Shown: in pieces, positions 8,993-16,653 of the stretch
Position numbering within the stretch: the stretch's first letter is position 1
Layout of the letters: the number at the start of each line of letters is the position of its first letter
From: Kosakonia sp. H02
Lineage (GTDB): Bacteria > Pseudomonadota > Gammaproteobacteria > Enterobacterales > Enterobacteriaceae
DNA: 64,000 nucleotides
NCBI GenBank assembly: GCA_030704225.1
Contig: CP131915.1
Location: 3,348,001-3,412,000 of the forward strand
Direction of reading: 5' to 3'
The notes under the pieces: model-generated
Database searches by the model: none
What the model was told of the DNA's origin: nothing
Seen by the model: only the letters and a program-made list of their open reading frames with translations
Translations under genes and position numbers: made by a program

Positions 8993-9955
8993 GTGACTAT
9001 TGCTATTGTTATAGGCACACATGGTTGGGCTGCGGAACAGTTGCTCAAAACCGCCGAGATGCTGCTGGGCGAGCAGGAGAACGTCGGTTGGATTGATTTC
9101 GTTCCCGGTGAAAATGCGGAAACGTTAATCGAAAAGTACAATGCACAACTGGCGAAACTGGAAACCAGCAAGGGCGTGCTATTTCTCGTCGATACATGGG
9201 GAGGCAGTCCGTTTAATGCTGCCAGCCGCATTGTCGTCGATAAAGAGCATTATGAAGTGATAGCCGGCGTCAATGTCCCGATGCTGGTGGAAACACTGAT
9301 GGCCAGGGACGACAACCCCACTTTTGATGAACTGGTGGCACTGGCAGTTGAAACCGGACGTGAAGGCGTGAAGGCGCTGAAAGCGCAACCGGTGGAAAAA
9401 CCTGTTCCGGCGCCGGTGAAAGCAAAAGCGGCCGCGCCTGCCAAACCTATGGGGCCGAATGACTATATGGTTATCGGTCTTGCCCGTATCGACGACCGCC
9501 TGATCCACGGCCAGGTCGCTACTCGCTGGACAAAAGAGACCAACGTCACGCGTATTATCGTCGTCAGTGACGAAGTGGCTGCGGACACTGTTCGTAAAAC
9601 CCTGCTAACTCAGGTTGCACCTCCGGGCGTGACAGCACACGTTGTGGACGTAGAGAAAATGATCCGCGTCTATAACAACCCCAAATATGCGGGTGACCGT
9701 GTGATGCTGTTATTTACCAATCCGACCGATGTCGAACGCATTGTTGAAGGTGGCGTAAAAATCGCCTCCGTCAACATCGGCGGTATGGCGTATCGCCAGG
9801 GGAAAACCCAGGTAAACAACGCCGTTTCGGTAGACGAGAAAGATATCGCAGCGTTCAAAAAATTGAACGATCGCGGCATTGAGCTGGAAGTCCGTAAAGT
9901 TTCAAACGATCCGAAACTGAAAATGATGGATTTGATCAGCAAAGTGGCGAAATAA
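8993..9955 (+). CDS. manX: Mannose-family PTS transporter subunit IIAB
   Basis: Cytoplasmic phosphotransfer protein of the mannose/glucose/glucosamine PTS, 320 residues (323 in E. coli). The IIA domain covers residues 1-135 with phospho-accepting His10 (AIVIGTH), then an Ala/Pro/Lys-rich hinge at about 136-155, then the IIB domain with His172 in DDRLIHGQVATRW. It starts with GTG after an exceptionally strong AGGAGG site. It is the first gene of manXYZ-yobD. In E. coli the mRNA is a target of the sRNA SgrS; a pairing site was not verified here. Confidence 0.96.
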   Translation: MTIAIVIGTHGWAAEQLLKTAEMLLGEQENVGWIDFVPGENAETLIEKYNAQLAKLETSKGVLFLVDTWGGSPFNAASRIVVDKEHYEVIAGVNVPMLVETLMARDDNPTFDELVALAVETGREGVKALKAQPVEKPVPAPVKAKAAAPAKPMGPNDYMVIGLARIDDRLIHGQVATRWTKETNVTRIIVVSDEVAADTVRKTLLTQVAPPGVTAHVVDVEKMIRVYNNPKYAGDRVMLLFTNPTDVERIVEGGVKIASVNIGGMAYRQGKTQVNNAVSVDEKDIAAFKKLNDRGIELEVRKVSNDPKLKMMDLISKVAK

Positions 9956-10018
9956 CCGCGACGACCTGATTGACTCAGTTTTCACACTTACGTCTGATTT
10001 AGCTATAGGAGAAGTACA

Positions 10019-10819
10019 ATGGAGATTACCACTCTTCAGATTGTGCTGGTTTTCGTCGTCGCATGTATTGCCGGTATGGAGTCGGTACTTGATGAATTCC
10101 AGTTCCACCGTCCGTTGGTGGCTTGTACCCTGACGGGTATTGTCCTGGGTGATATGAAAACCGGTATTATCATCGGTGGTACGCTGGAAATGATCGCACT
10201 GGGCTGGATGAACATCGGTGCGGCAGTTGCACCGGATGCGGCCCTGGCGTCCATTATCTCAACCATTCTGGTTATCGGCGGTCACCAAAGTATCGGTGCG
10301 GGTATCGCTCTGGCTATCCCGCTGGCAGCAGCAGGCCAGGTGCTGACCATTATTGTGCGTACTATCACCGTCGGCTTCCAGCATGCAGCGGATAAGGCGG
10401 CCGAAAATGGCAACCTGACGGCACTCTCGTGGATCCACGTCTCTTCCCTGTTCTTGCAGGCGATGCGTATCGCTATTCCTGCTGCGATCGTGGCGGTCTC
10501 CGTGGGTACCAGCGAGGTACAGGGCATGTTGAACGCCATTCCTGAAGTGGTGACCAGTGGTCTGAATATTGCCGGTGGCATGATTGTGGTGGTTGGTTAT
10601 GCGATGGTCATCAACATGATGCGCGCAGGCTACCTGATGCCGTTCTTCTACCTCGGTTTTGTGACCGCAGCATTTACCAATTTCAACCTTGTCGCATTGG
10701 GTGTGATTGGCGCAGTGATGGCCATTCTCTACATTCAGCTTAGCCCGAAATATAACCGTTCTGCGGGTGGCGCGGCTCCGGCAGCGGGTTCCAACGATCT
10801 TGATAACGAACTGGATTAA
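10019..10819 (+). CDS. manY: Mannose-family PTS transporter subunit IIC
   Basis: Membrane channel component of the mannose PTS, 266 residues, the same length as E. coli ManY. It is strongly hydrophobic, with the family signature GIVLGDMKTGIIIGGTLEMI in the N-terminal third and several predicted membrane helices. With ManZ it forms the translocation complex that receives phosphate from ManX; in E. coli the pair also serves as the lambda DNA entry and microcin receptor. It lies 63 bases after manX and 12 bases before manZ, in one operon. A TAGGAG ribosome binding site precedes the ATG. Confidence 0.96.
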   Translation: MEITTLQIVLVFVVACIAGMESVLDEFQFHRPLVACTLTGIVLGDMKTGIIIGGTLEMIALGWMNIGAAVAPDAALASIISTILVIGGHQSIGAGIALAIPLAAAGQVLTIIVRTITVGFQHAADKAAENGNLTALSWIHVSSLFLQAMRIAIPAAIVAVSVGTSEVQGMLNAIPEVVTSGLNIAGGMIVVVGYAMVINMMRAGYLMPFFYLGFVTAAFTNFNLVALGVIGAVMAILYIQLSPKYNRSAGGAAPAAGSNDLDNELD

Positions 10820-10831
10820 CAGGTGAACGAC

Positions 10832-11683
10832 ATGGTTGATATGACTAAAACTCCGACTGAGAAAAAACTCACCCAGAGTGACATTCGTGGCGTGTTCATT
10901 CGTTCTAACCTGTTCCAGGGGTCATGGAACTTCGAACGTATGCAGGCGCTGGGCTTCTGTTTCTCGATGGTTCCGGCAATCAGACGCCTCTATCCGGAAA
11001 ACAACGAAGCTCGCCGTCAGGCCATCAAACGTCACCTGGAGTTCTTTAACACCCATCCGTATGTTGCCGCACCGGTGCTTGGCGTGACGCTGGCTATGGA
11101 AGAGCAGCGCGCAAATGGCGCAGAGATCGACGATGGTGCCATCAACGGTATCAAAGTGGGTCTGATGGGGCCGCTGGCAGGCGTGGGCGACCCGATTTTC
11201 TGGGGTACTGTGCGTCCTGTTTTCGCGGCGCTGGGTGCCGGGATCGCGATGAGCGGTAGCCTGCTCGGGCCGCTGCTGTTCTTCTTCCTCTTTAACATTG
11301 TTCGTCTGGCAACACGCTACTATGGCGTGGCGTACGGCTATCGCAAAGGTATTGATATCGTTAAAGATATGGGGGGCGGTTTCCTGCAAAAACTGACTGA
11401 GGGGGCGTCAATCCTCGGCCTGTTTGTGATGGGTGCGCTGGTGAACAAATGGACACACGTGAACATTCCGCTGGTGGTGTCGGAAATTACCGACCAGACC
11501 GGCAAAACCACGGTGACCACAGTGCAGACCATTCTCGACCAGCTGATGCCGGGTCTGGTTCCGCTGCTGTTGACCTTCGCGTGTATGTGGCTGCTGCGTA
11601 AGAAAGTGAACCCGCTGTGGATCATCGTCGGGTTCTTCGTCATCGGTATTGTCGGTTACGCTATCGGCGTGCTGGGGCTGTAA
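10832..11683 (+). CDS. manZ: Mannose-family PTS transporter subunit IID
   Basis: Membrane IID component, 283 residues as in E. coli. Family motifs GSWNFERMQALGFCFSMVPA and GPLAGVGDPIFWGTVRP are present, with hydrophobic segments in the C-terminal half. The ATG at 10832 (MVDMTKTPTEKK) is preferred over GTG at 10823 because it gives the standard length and leaves an ACAGGTG Shine-Dalgarno at a proper distance. A strong terminator begins 15 bases after the stop codon. Confidence 0.95.
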   Translation: MVDMTKTPTEKKLTQSDIRGVFIRSNLFQGSWNFERMQALGFCFSMVPAIRRLYPENNEARRQAIKRHLEFFNTHPYVAAPVLGVTLAMEEQRANGAEIDDGAINGIKVGLMGPLAGVGDPIFWGTVRPVFAALGAGIAMSGSLLGPLLFFFLFNIVRLATRYYGVAYGYRKGIDIVKDMGGGFLQKLTEGASILGLFVMGALVNKWTHVNIPLVVSEITDQTGKTTVTTVQTILDQLMPGLVPLLLTFACMWLLRKKVNPLWIIVGFFVIGIVGYAIGVLGL

Positions 11684-11697
11684 TCTGTCATGTCATA

Positions 11698-11727
11698 ACC
11701 GGGGGCCTGCTTGCCCCCGGTTTTTTT
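11698..11727 (+). terminator. Rho-independent terminator between manZ and yobD
   Basis: A nine-bp stem ACCGGGGGC/GCCCCCGGT with a six-base loop is followed by T7. The T tract runs directly into the AAGGAG ribosome binding site of yobD, so yobD is reached only by readthrough or from a promoter not seen here. Confidence 0.88.
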
Positions 11728-11738
11728 AAGGAGAAAAA

Positions 11739-12197
11739 ATGACGATTGCGGACATCGTTCTGGTTGTGGTTGTTGCCGCCCTGCTGGCTTTCGCGCTCTA
11801 TGATGAGTTCATCATGCCGCGTCGTAACGGCACGACGTTGCTGTCTGTTCCCCTGCTGCGCAGAAGCCGTACCGATGGCGCTATCTTTGTCGGTCTGCTG
11901 GTTATTCTTATTTATAACAATGCGACCAATGGCGGTTCAGCATTAACGATGTGGTTATTATCCGCGCTGGCATTACTGGGCATTTATCTTTTTTGGATCC
12001 GCGCACCAAAGATAATCTTTAAACAACACGGTTTTTTCTTCGGCAATGTGTGGATCGAATATAAGCGCATTAAAGAGATGAATTTATCCGAAGACGGCGT
12101 ATTGGTTATGCAATTAGAGCAGCGTCGGTTGCTTATCCGTGTACGAAATATCGACGACCTGGAGAAAATTTACAATATTATGGTTAAAACTCAATAA
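11739..12197 (+). CDS. yobD: YobD, UPF0266 membrane protein
   Basis: Protein of 152 residues, as in E. coli YobD. Hydrophobic segments lie near residues 5-22, 46-62 and 67-85, followed by a soluble C-terminal part ending in LLIRVRNIDDLEKIYNIMVK. Function unknown; predicted inner-membrane protein. An AAGGAG site 5 bases before the ATG directly follows the manZ terminator. Confidence 0.92.
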   Translation: MTIADIVLVVVVAALLAFALYDEFIMPRRNGTTLLSVPLLRRSRTDGAIFVGLLVILIYNNATNGGSALTMWLLSALALLGIYLFWIRAPKIIFKQHGFFFGNVWIEYKRIKEMNLSEDGVLVMQLEQRRLLIRVRNIDDLEKIYNIMVKTQ

Positions 12198-12204
12198 GTT
12201 ATGG

Positions 12205-12222
12205 CATAGCATTAGCTATATT
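12205..12222 (+). promoter_or_regulatory. Putative MntR operator 1 upstream of mntP
   Basis: CATAGCATTAGCTATA is an imperfect palindrome of the form CATAGC-N4-GCTATG, the pattern bound by the manganese regulator MntR. It begins 8 bases after the yobD stop, in the control region of the manganese exporter mntP. Confidence 0.55.
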
Positions 12223-12247
12223 TCATTGCATAAAAAACGATCTCTAT

Positions 12248-12265
12248 CATAGCCAATGCTATATT
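12248..12265 (+). promoter_or_regulatory. Putative MntR operator 2 upstream of mntP
   Basis: CATAGCCAATGCTATA has the same CATAGC-N4-GCTATR form as the first site, 43 bases downstream of it (about four helical turns, same face). A tandem pair in front of mntP supports manganese control by MntR in addition to the riboswitch. The 100 bases between this site and the riboswitch are AT-rich and probably hold the promoter. Confidence 0.6.
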
Positions 12266-12396
12266 TAGCGCACAAGTTCACCCATATTTATTAACGTTAT
12301 TTTTACCGTTAAATCAAAATGCAAATCGTTATCAACCGATAAGCCGACTTATATTGTTCTGTGGTTGTTTTACGCGCTGAAAATATGCTAAGGTTC

Positions 12397-12565
12397 GTCG
12401 GTCGTTGGGGAGTAGCCGATTTCCACCCACCCGGAAATGTACGTGTCAACATACTCGTTGCAAAACGTGGCGCGTACGGACTGAATAAGTTTTCAGTCAG
12501 GCGAGACCATTGACACACCGACTGCTGTTTACTGGGGGCAGTGGTGTGTTATATGGAACCCCGGT
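12397..12565 (+). ncRNA. yybP-ykoY manganese riboswitch in the mntP leader
   Basis: The leader has the two conserved blocks of this riboswitch class: TTGGGGAGTAGCCGATT (from about 12405) and GGCGAGACCATTGACA (from about 12499). These are separated by a variable stem region and followed by a long hairpin built from ACACACC/GGTGTGT and ACTGC/GCAGT (about 12514-12549) just before the mntP ribosome binding region. In E. coli this element senses Mn2+ and raises mntP expression. The ends given are approximate. Confidence 0.87.
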
Positions 12566-12577
12566 CAGGACGAACAC

Positions 12578-13144
12578 ATGAACCTTTCTGCTACTATTCT
12601 TCTCGCCTTTGGCATGTCGATGGACGCTTTCGCAGCCTCTATCGGCAAAGGGGCGACACTGCATAAACCCAAATTCTCTGAAGCACTGCGCACTGGCCTT
12701 ATTTTTGGCGTTATTGAAACGCTAACCCCGCTGATCGGTTGGGGGCTCGGCATGCTGGCAACGCAGTTTGTGCTGGAGTGGAATCACTGGATTGCCTTTG
12801 TGCTGCTGGTTTTTCTTGGCGGGCGCATGATTCTGGAAGGGATCCGCGGTGAGGATTGTGAGGAGAATGAAACGCCACACCGCCACGGTTTCTGGCTTCT
12901 GGTGACCACTGCGATTGCCACCAGCCTGGATGCAATGGCCGTTGGTGTCGGTCTCGCTTTCCTGCAAGTTAATATCATCGCCACCGCGCTGGCTATCGGC
13001 TGTGCGACGCTGATTATGTCAACACTGGGTATGATGGTGGGTCGTTTTATCGGTCCACTGCTGGGAAAACGCGCCGAGATCCTCGGCGGTATCGTGCTGA
13101 TCGGTATCGGCGCGCAGATCCTCTACAGCCACTTTGTTGGTTAA
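12578..13144 (+). CDS. mntP: Manganese efflux pump MntP
   Basis: Inner-membrane Mn2+ exporter of 188 residues, the same length as E. coli MntP. It has six predicted helices in two related halves, each with the signature acidic motif: GMSMDAFAASIGKG near the N terminus and ATSLDAMAVGVGLAF near residue 112. Controlled by the riboswitch directly upstream and probably by MntR. Its stop overlaps the rlmA stop by 4 bases on the opposite strand. Confidence 0.96.
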   Translation: MNLSATILLAFGMSMDAFAASIGKGATLHKPKFSEALRTGLIFGVIETLTPLIGWGLGMLATQFVLEWNHWIAFVLLVFLGGRMILEGIRGEDCEENETPHRHGFWLLVTTAIATSLDAMAVGVGLAFLQVNIIATALAIGCATLIMSTLGMMVGRFIGPLLGKRAEILGGIVLIGIGAQILYSHFVG

Positions 13145-13956
13145 CTTTCCCGCTGTAAGCAGTGAATGCTGAAATCAGTCTGGCAGCGGAACTGCTCTGT
13201 TGCCGCAAGCTTCTCCCACACTTCCGGCCTGGCCCGCCAGGCAAACGGCGTCATTTGTAATAACGCAACGGCTTCTGGTCCGGTCAGGATCATTTCATAC
13301 CCCAGGGATTGTTTCCCGACGACATTGAAACCAGCAATTTCACCGCTGTTTTCAGCATGCAGATGGACATCATCATAGATAAGCCCTTTTAATTCCATCA
13401 AATGGCGAGGCCCGGGTGCTGCGGTGATCACAACCCCCTCCGGTTTCATTACCCGCGCCAATTCCTCTGCTTTGCAGGGTGCATAAATGCGTACCAGGCC
13501 ATCAATGCTGTTCGTTTCAAACGGCAAACGATGGCTGGAGGCAACACAAAACATAACCTGTGAGTAGCGTTTAGCCGCGGCGCGGATCGCGGCTCTGGAG
13601 ACATCCAGGCCAAATGTTGTTGCGCCGCGCTGCTGCGAAATATTTGCAAACGCCTGGGTGTAATACCCTTCCCCACAGCCGATATCCAGCACCGCGGTGG
13701 CATGTTCCGGCAACCTGTCTTGCAAAAGGTAACTGATTGCATCACGTAACGGTTGGTAATGACCGGCATTGAGAAATGCGCGGCGCGCCTGCATCATTTC
13801 CGCGCTGTCACCAGGATCGCGCGAACGTTTATGCTGAACCGGGAGCAAATTGACGTAACCCTCTTTCGCGATATCAAACTGGTGGCGCTGCGGGCAGACG
13901 AAAGCATTCGCCTGTCGGTTTAACGGCGCGTGGCAAAGTGGGCAACTGAAAGGCAT
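13141..13956 (-). CDS. rlmA: 23S rRNA (guanine-745-N1)-methyltransferase
   Basis: Methylates G745 in helix 35 of 23S rRNA using S-adenosylmethionine. The N-terminal zinc finger is seen as CPLCHAPL then FVCPQRHQF, and the SAM-binding motif VLDIGCGEGYYTQAF near residue 90 is intact. The protein has 271 residues from the ATG at 13956 (269 in E. coli); a GTG two codons earlier at 13962 is also possible. A GGAG site lies just before. It is convergent with mntP, with overlapping stop codons. Confidence 0.94.
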   Translation of the reverse strand: MPFSCPLCHAPLNRQANAFVCPQRHQFDIAKEGYVNLLPVQHKRSRDPGDSAEMMQARRAFLNAGHYQPLRDAISYLLQDRLPEHATAVLDIGCGEGYYTQAFANISQQRGATTFGLDVSRAAIRAAAKRYSQVMFCVASSHRLPFETNSIDGLVRIYAPCKAEELARVMKPEGVVITAAPGPRHLMELKGLIYDDVHLHAENSGEIAGFNVVGKQSLGYEMILTGPEAVALLQMTPFAWRARPEVWEKLAATEQFRCQTDFSIHCLQRES

Positions 13957-14020
13957 AAACACTCCGGAGGGGATTTCACAAAGGCCGAAAGTTTACCGCC
14001 ATTTGGTGTAGCGTGGAAAT

Positions 14021-14050
14021 TAAAAAGCCCCGCACGATGGCGAGGCTTTA
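14021..14050 (-). terminator. Rho-independent terminator after cspC
   Basis: On the minus strand an AAGCCTCGC/GCGGGGCTT stem with the loop CATCGT is followed by T5. It lies between cspC and rlmA, so it ends the yobF-cspC transcript. Confidence 0.88.
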
Positions 14051-14099
14051 AATTGACATTGATACGCGAAAACGCGTTTCAAGCTCAGCGGTGTCGAAA

Positions 14100-14309
14100 T
14101 CAGATAGCAGTTACGTTAACTGCTGCCGGGCCTTTCTGACCGTCCTGAATTTCAAACTCAACGTTCTGGCCTTCGGCCAGGGTTTTGAAACCGTTACCCT
14201 GGATTGCAGAGAAGTGTACGAATACATCTTTGCTGCCGTCTGCCGGAGTAATGAAACCAAAACCTTTAGACTCGTTGAACCACTTAACTTGACCTTTAAT
14301 CTTTGCCAT
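14100..14309 (-). CDS. cspC: Cold shock-like protein CspC
   Basis: Constitutive CspA-family RNA chaperone, a transcription antiterminator that stabilises stress mRNAs. The 69 residues appear identical to E. coli CspC as I recall it. The RNP1 motif KGFGFITP and RNP2 motif VFVHFSAI are both present. The ATG at 14309 is preferred; translation from 14315 would add two residues. It lies downstream of yobF, whose open frame overlaps the cspC start by 14 bases. Confidence 0.97.
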
Positions 14310-14321
14310 TTGCAAAATTCC

Positions 14322-14463
14322 TTAATGTATATACTTCGCCCGCAGGCATTGACTGAGAAAACTGAGACATTACTGCTTGAGGCACTAATATAAGGTTCGG
14401 CAGAGAAGCTGTATTCAACGAAACTTGTTTACTCAGGACTTCTATACTGAAAATGCCACACAT
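14322..14463 (-). pseudogene. yobF: YobF (DUF2527) small stress protein, apparently frameshifted twice
   Basis: The ATG at 14463 opens a frame whose first 14 codons (MCGIFSIEVLSKQV) match E. coli YobF. The match then jumps to the next frame (VEYSFSAEPYISASSSNV, SVFSV) and later to the third frame (CLRAKYIH, stop at 14322-14324). Summed over the three frames the length is 47 residues, exactly that of E. coli YobF, with two single bases missing. Read without correction, the frame instead gives an unrelated 41-residue tail ending at 14296, inside cspC. The E. coli sequence is from memory, but agreement across all three frames is strong. It may be a true lesion, a lineage-specific form or sequencing error. 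Confidence 0.6.
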
Positions 14464-14976
14464 AAACAGAACTGTACCTCGATTGACCCACAACGTGTTA
14501 TCACATAATACGTAAACTATGGCAAGCCATTTTTAAACATGTCTGGATCCGTCGCACAAATTCTACAGCTACCGGGACATCTACTGTTCATTTATTCACT
14601 TCGTTGAACGTTATAGCAGCCGCTACGGACACCTTTTTACGGGCTGAAAGTAGACCATTTTTCGCGATAGTTCAAGTAGTTCCGCGCATCTCATCCCTGT
14701 GCGAAACCACTATACGTTTCGCTTATATCCTAAGAACTTTTTGCGCATAGTTATGCTTTTCGCACCGTTAGGAAGATTCTTAAATCAATTATACAGAGCG
14801 TCTAATCTAATGCTTAAGTTAACTATGAATAATTGTTGTGCATATAAGCAAAGCAATGCACCAAAATAATGAAATTATGATGACAATGCATCATAAAAAG
14901 GCAATAAAAACGTTTCGATAAAAATAAAACAGCACAAATTTAATACTACGTACAGATTTAGGGACAGCGTGTAAAA
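14464..14976 (-). promoter_or_regulatory. Long AT-rich leader and promoter region of yobF-cspC
   Basis: No gene is visible in these 513 bases. They are much richer in A and T than the flanks. A TATAAT hexamer on the minus strand at 14793-14788 could serve as the -10 of the yobF-cspC transcript, giving a leader of over 300 bases. A 7-bp inverted repeat GCGAAAC...GTTTCGC lies at 14701-14721. Long structured leaders are usual for cold-shock genes; the promoter itself is inferred. Confidence 0.4.
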
Positions 14977-15966
14977 TTAGCCCAGGGATAAATACTGGCC
15001 GATTTTCAGGATCCTGAAGTTATCATTCTCCGCTGCCGCTTCGCTTAACGCATCCTGCAATTCTTGCACCGGTTCATCCAGCGATTCATCGGCCAGCTCA
15101 AAGACTCCCCAGTGGATAGGAAATGCCAGCGGTGTACCTAATTGCTGCCACAACGCCACCGCGCTTTGGGGATCCATATGGTTTATCGACATAAACCATC
15201 GTGGAGCATAAGCTCCCACCGGCAATGCCACGGCATCCAGTGCCCCTAACCTGGCCGGAATTGTCAGTAACTCTGGCGTATATCCTGTATCCCCCGGAAA
15301 CCAGAAACGCAGCCCCGAAGATTCAACAACCCAACCGCACCATAAGGAACGATTACGATCCCAGAATGTCCGCATGCTCCAGTGCTGCGCAGGCACCGCG
15401 ATAAAGCGCATGCCAGCAAAATTTGCGCCGCTCCACCAGTCCAGCTCGGCCACATGCCGTGCCCCCAACCGACGAACCCAGCTTCCCAAACCCAGCGGCA
15501 CAAAAAAATGCACATTGGGAAAGCGACGCAGCAGTGCACGTAGCGTCCAGGCATCCAGGTGGTCGTAATGGTTATGGGAAATGAGAATAGCGTTGAGTTG
15601 AGGAATATCGGCAATCGCCAGCGCAGGCGGAGTGCGGCGTTGCGGCCCTGCAAAACGTAACGGAGAGGCACGTTGAGAAAAAACGGGATCGGTGAGCAGG
15701 TATTGCCCGTTCAGGCGAAGAAGGATACTGGCGTGCCCGAGCCACCAAAGGCCATCGCTATTGCCAGCAATTTCGGCTTTTTGCCACCACTGATCAATAA
15801 AGTCTGCGTAACCTCTGGCTGGCGGGCGGGGAAGCCCGGCGGCTTTGCGCTCTTTGCGCCAGCGCTTAACATCGCCGGGTTGATGAGATACTGGCGTCGC
15901 GTTAGCGAAACCATCAGGAGAGTGATGTGAGATCGCAGGATTATACCAGGGGTTTTTCCGCGCCAT
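14977..15966 (-). CDS. Metallo-beta-lactamase-fold hydrolase (RomA/NAPE-PLD-like)
   Basis: Protein of 329 residues with an MBL-fold zinc-hydrolase core. The metal-binding HxHxDH motif is SHNHYDHLD near the middle, LLTDPVF precedes it, and FWFPGDTGYTPEL plus a late FPIHWGVFELADE supply further metal ligands. The pattern is that of the UlaG/RomA/NAPE-PLD group, whose substrates vary; none can be named. The ATG at 15966 (MARKNPWYNP) has a GAGCGGA site; an in-frame start at 16020 would overlap yebO. It sits 19 bases after yebO, between yebO and yobF, where E. coli K-12 has no gene, so it is lineage-specific. A two-gene transcript with yebO is likely. Confidence 0.85.
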   Translation of the reverse strand: MARKNPWYNPAISHHSPDGFANATPVSHQPGDVKRWRKERKAAGLPRPPARGYADFIDQWWQKAEIAGNSDGLWWLGHASILLRLNGQYLLTDPVFSQRASPLRFAGPQRRTPPALAIADIPQLNAILISHNHYDHLDAWTLRALLRRFPNVHFFVPLGLGSWVRRLGARHVAELDWWSGANFAGMRFIAVPAQHWSMRTFWDRNRSLWCGWVVESSGLRFWFPGDTGYTPELLTIPARLGALDAVALPVGAYAPRWFMSINHMDPQSAVALWQQLGTPLAFPIHWGVFELADESLDEPVQELQDALSEAAAENDNFRILKIGQYLSLG

Positions 15967-15985
15967 TTCCGCTCTACTGCCCCTG

Positions 15986-16276
15986 TTAGCGCTCGGCCAC
16001 CAGGCGGATAAATTCCTCACTCTCGCCTTTTTCTGGCGTTTTCACCGGCGCAGCGAGATTCTCTTTTTCCGGCTCGTTGGCTTCGCAAAGACGGCGCAGC
16101 AGCGCGTTTTGCCGCTTTTGCTGATCCAGCAATGCTTCAAGCAACTCAATTTGTTCGTTGGTGCGCGAGCTGGCACGATTGATAAAGAACCACAGCGCCA
16201 GGCCAACCACCAGAACCACCAAAGAAAAAAGCATAGACGCAAGATTAATCGCGCCTGAATTCAGAACTTCGTTCAT
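15986..16276 (-). CDS. yebO: YebO, small inner-membrane protein
   Basis: Protein of 96 residues matching E. coli YebO (95): MNEVLNSG, one hydrophobic segment at about residues 12-32, then a charged, coiled-coil-like stretch (TNEQIELLEALLDQQKRQNA) and the end IRLVAER. Function unknown. GAGGTGG ribosome binding site. It is on the same strand as mgrB, which lies upstream, and is followed by the MBL-fold gene. Confidence 0.92.
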   Translation of the reverse strand: MNEVLNSGAINLASMLFSLVVLVVGLALWFFINRASSRTNEQIELLEALLDQQKRQNALLRRLCEANEPEKENLAAPVKTPEKGESEEFIRLVAER

Positions 16277-16349
16277 TTCACCACCTCAATGTAGACGCGG
16301 CATTTTACCACTGGCGTCAAGGAAGGAAATCATTCACTGAAAATTGCTA

Positions 16350-16493
16350 TTACCAGGGGATGAATTTATTGATAACGCAGATGCCGCTAAAGAATTGTAC
16401 ATCCTGATCACATAACACGTTAAGCATTTGAGTCCAGAGCAGCAGGCAGACTACCAGTACGGCAATCAGCAACAGCCATCTAAATTTTCTCAC
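16350..16493 (-). CDS. mgrB: MgrB, small membrane inhibitor of PhoQ
   Basis: Forty-seven residues from a GTG at 16493, the family length. It has a short basic start (MRKFRW), one membrane helix (about residues 7-24), and a periplasmic end with the two cysteines needed for function, at residues 28 and 39 (VLCDQDVQFFSGICVINKF). MgrB is PhoP-activated and inhibits the sensor kinase PhoQ. It appears intact; loss of MgrB raises polymyxin resistance in related species. A GGAGAG site lies 6 bases upstream of the start. Confidence 0.95.
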   Translation of the reverse strand: MRKFRWLLLIAVLVVCLLLWTQMLNVLCDQDVQFFSGICVINKFIPW

Positions 16494-16542
16494 TCGACTC
16501 TCCGATACATTACAAGGTGTAACCAGGTTAGCATGGCTTCCT

Positions 16543-16559
16543 TAAACAGCGACTAACTG
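16543..16559 (-). promoter_or_regulatory. Possible PhoP box upstream of mgrB
   Basis: On the minus strand CAGTTA-GTCGC-TGTTTA resembles the PhoP box (two TGTTTA-like hexamers spaced by 5 bases). The promoter-proximal copy is perfect, the distal one only partly matches. It lies about 50 bases before the mgrB start codon, as expected for a PhoP-activated gene. Confidence 0.4.
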
Positions 16560-16653
16560 TATCTCCTTTCGGTGTTTTTCGGAATGCTCGACTTGTTTCA
16601 CCAGGTAAAAGCTTTAGCCTTAGTCAGATAGTTTACATATGCAAGGAACAAAA

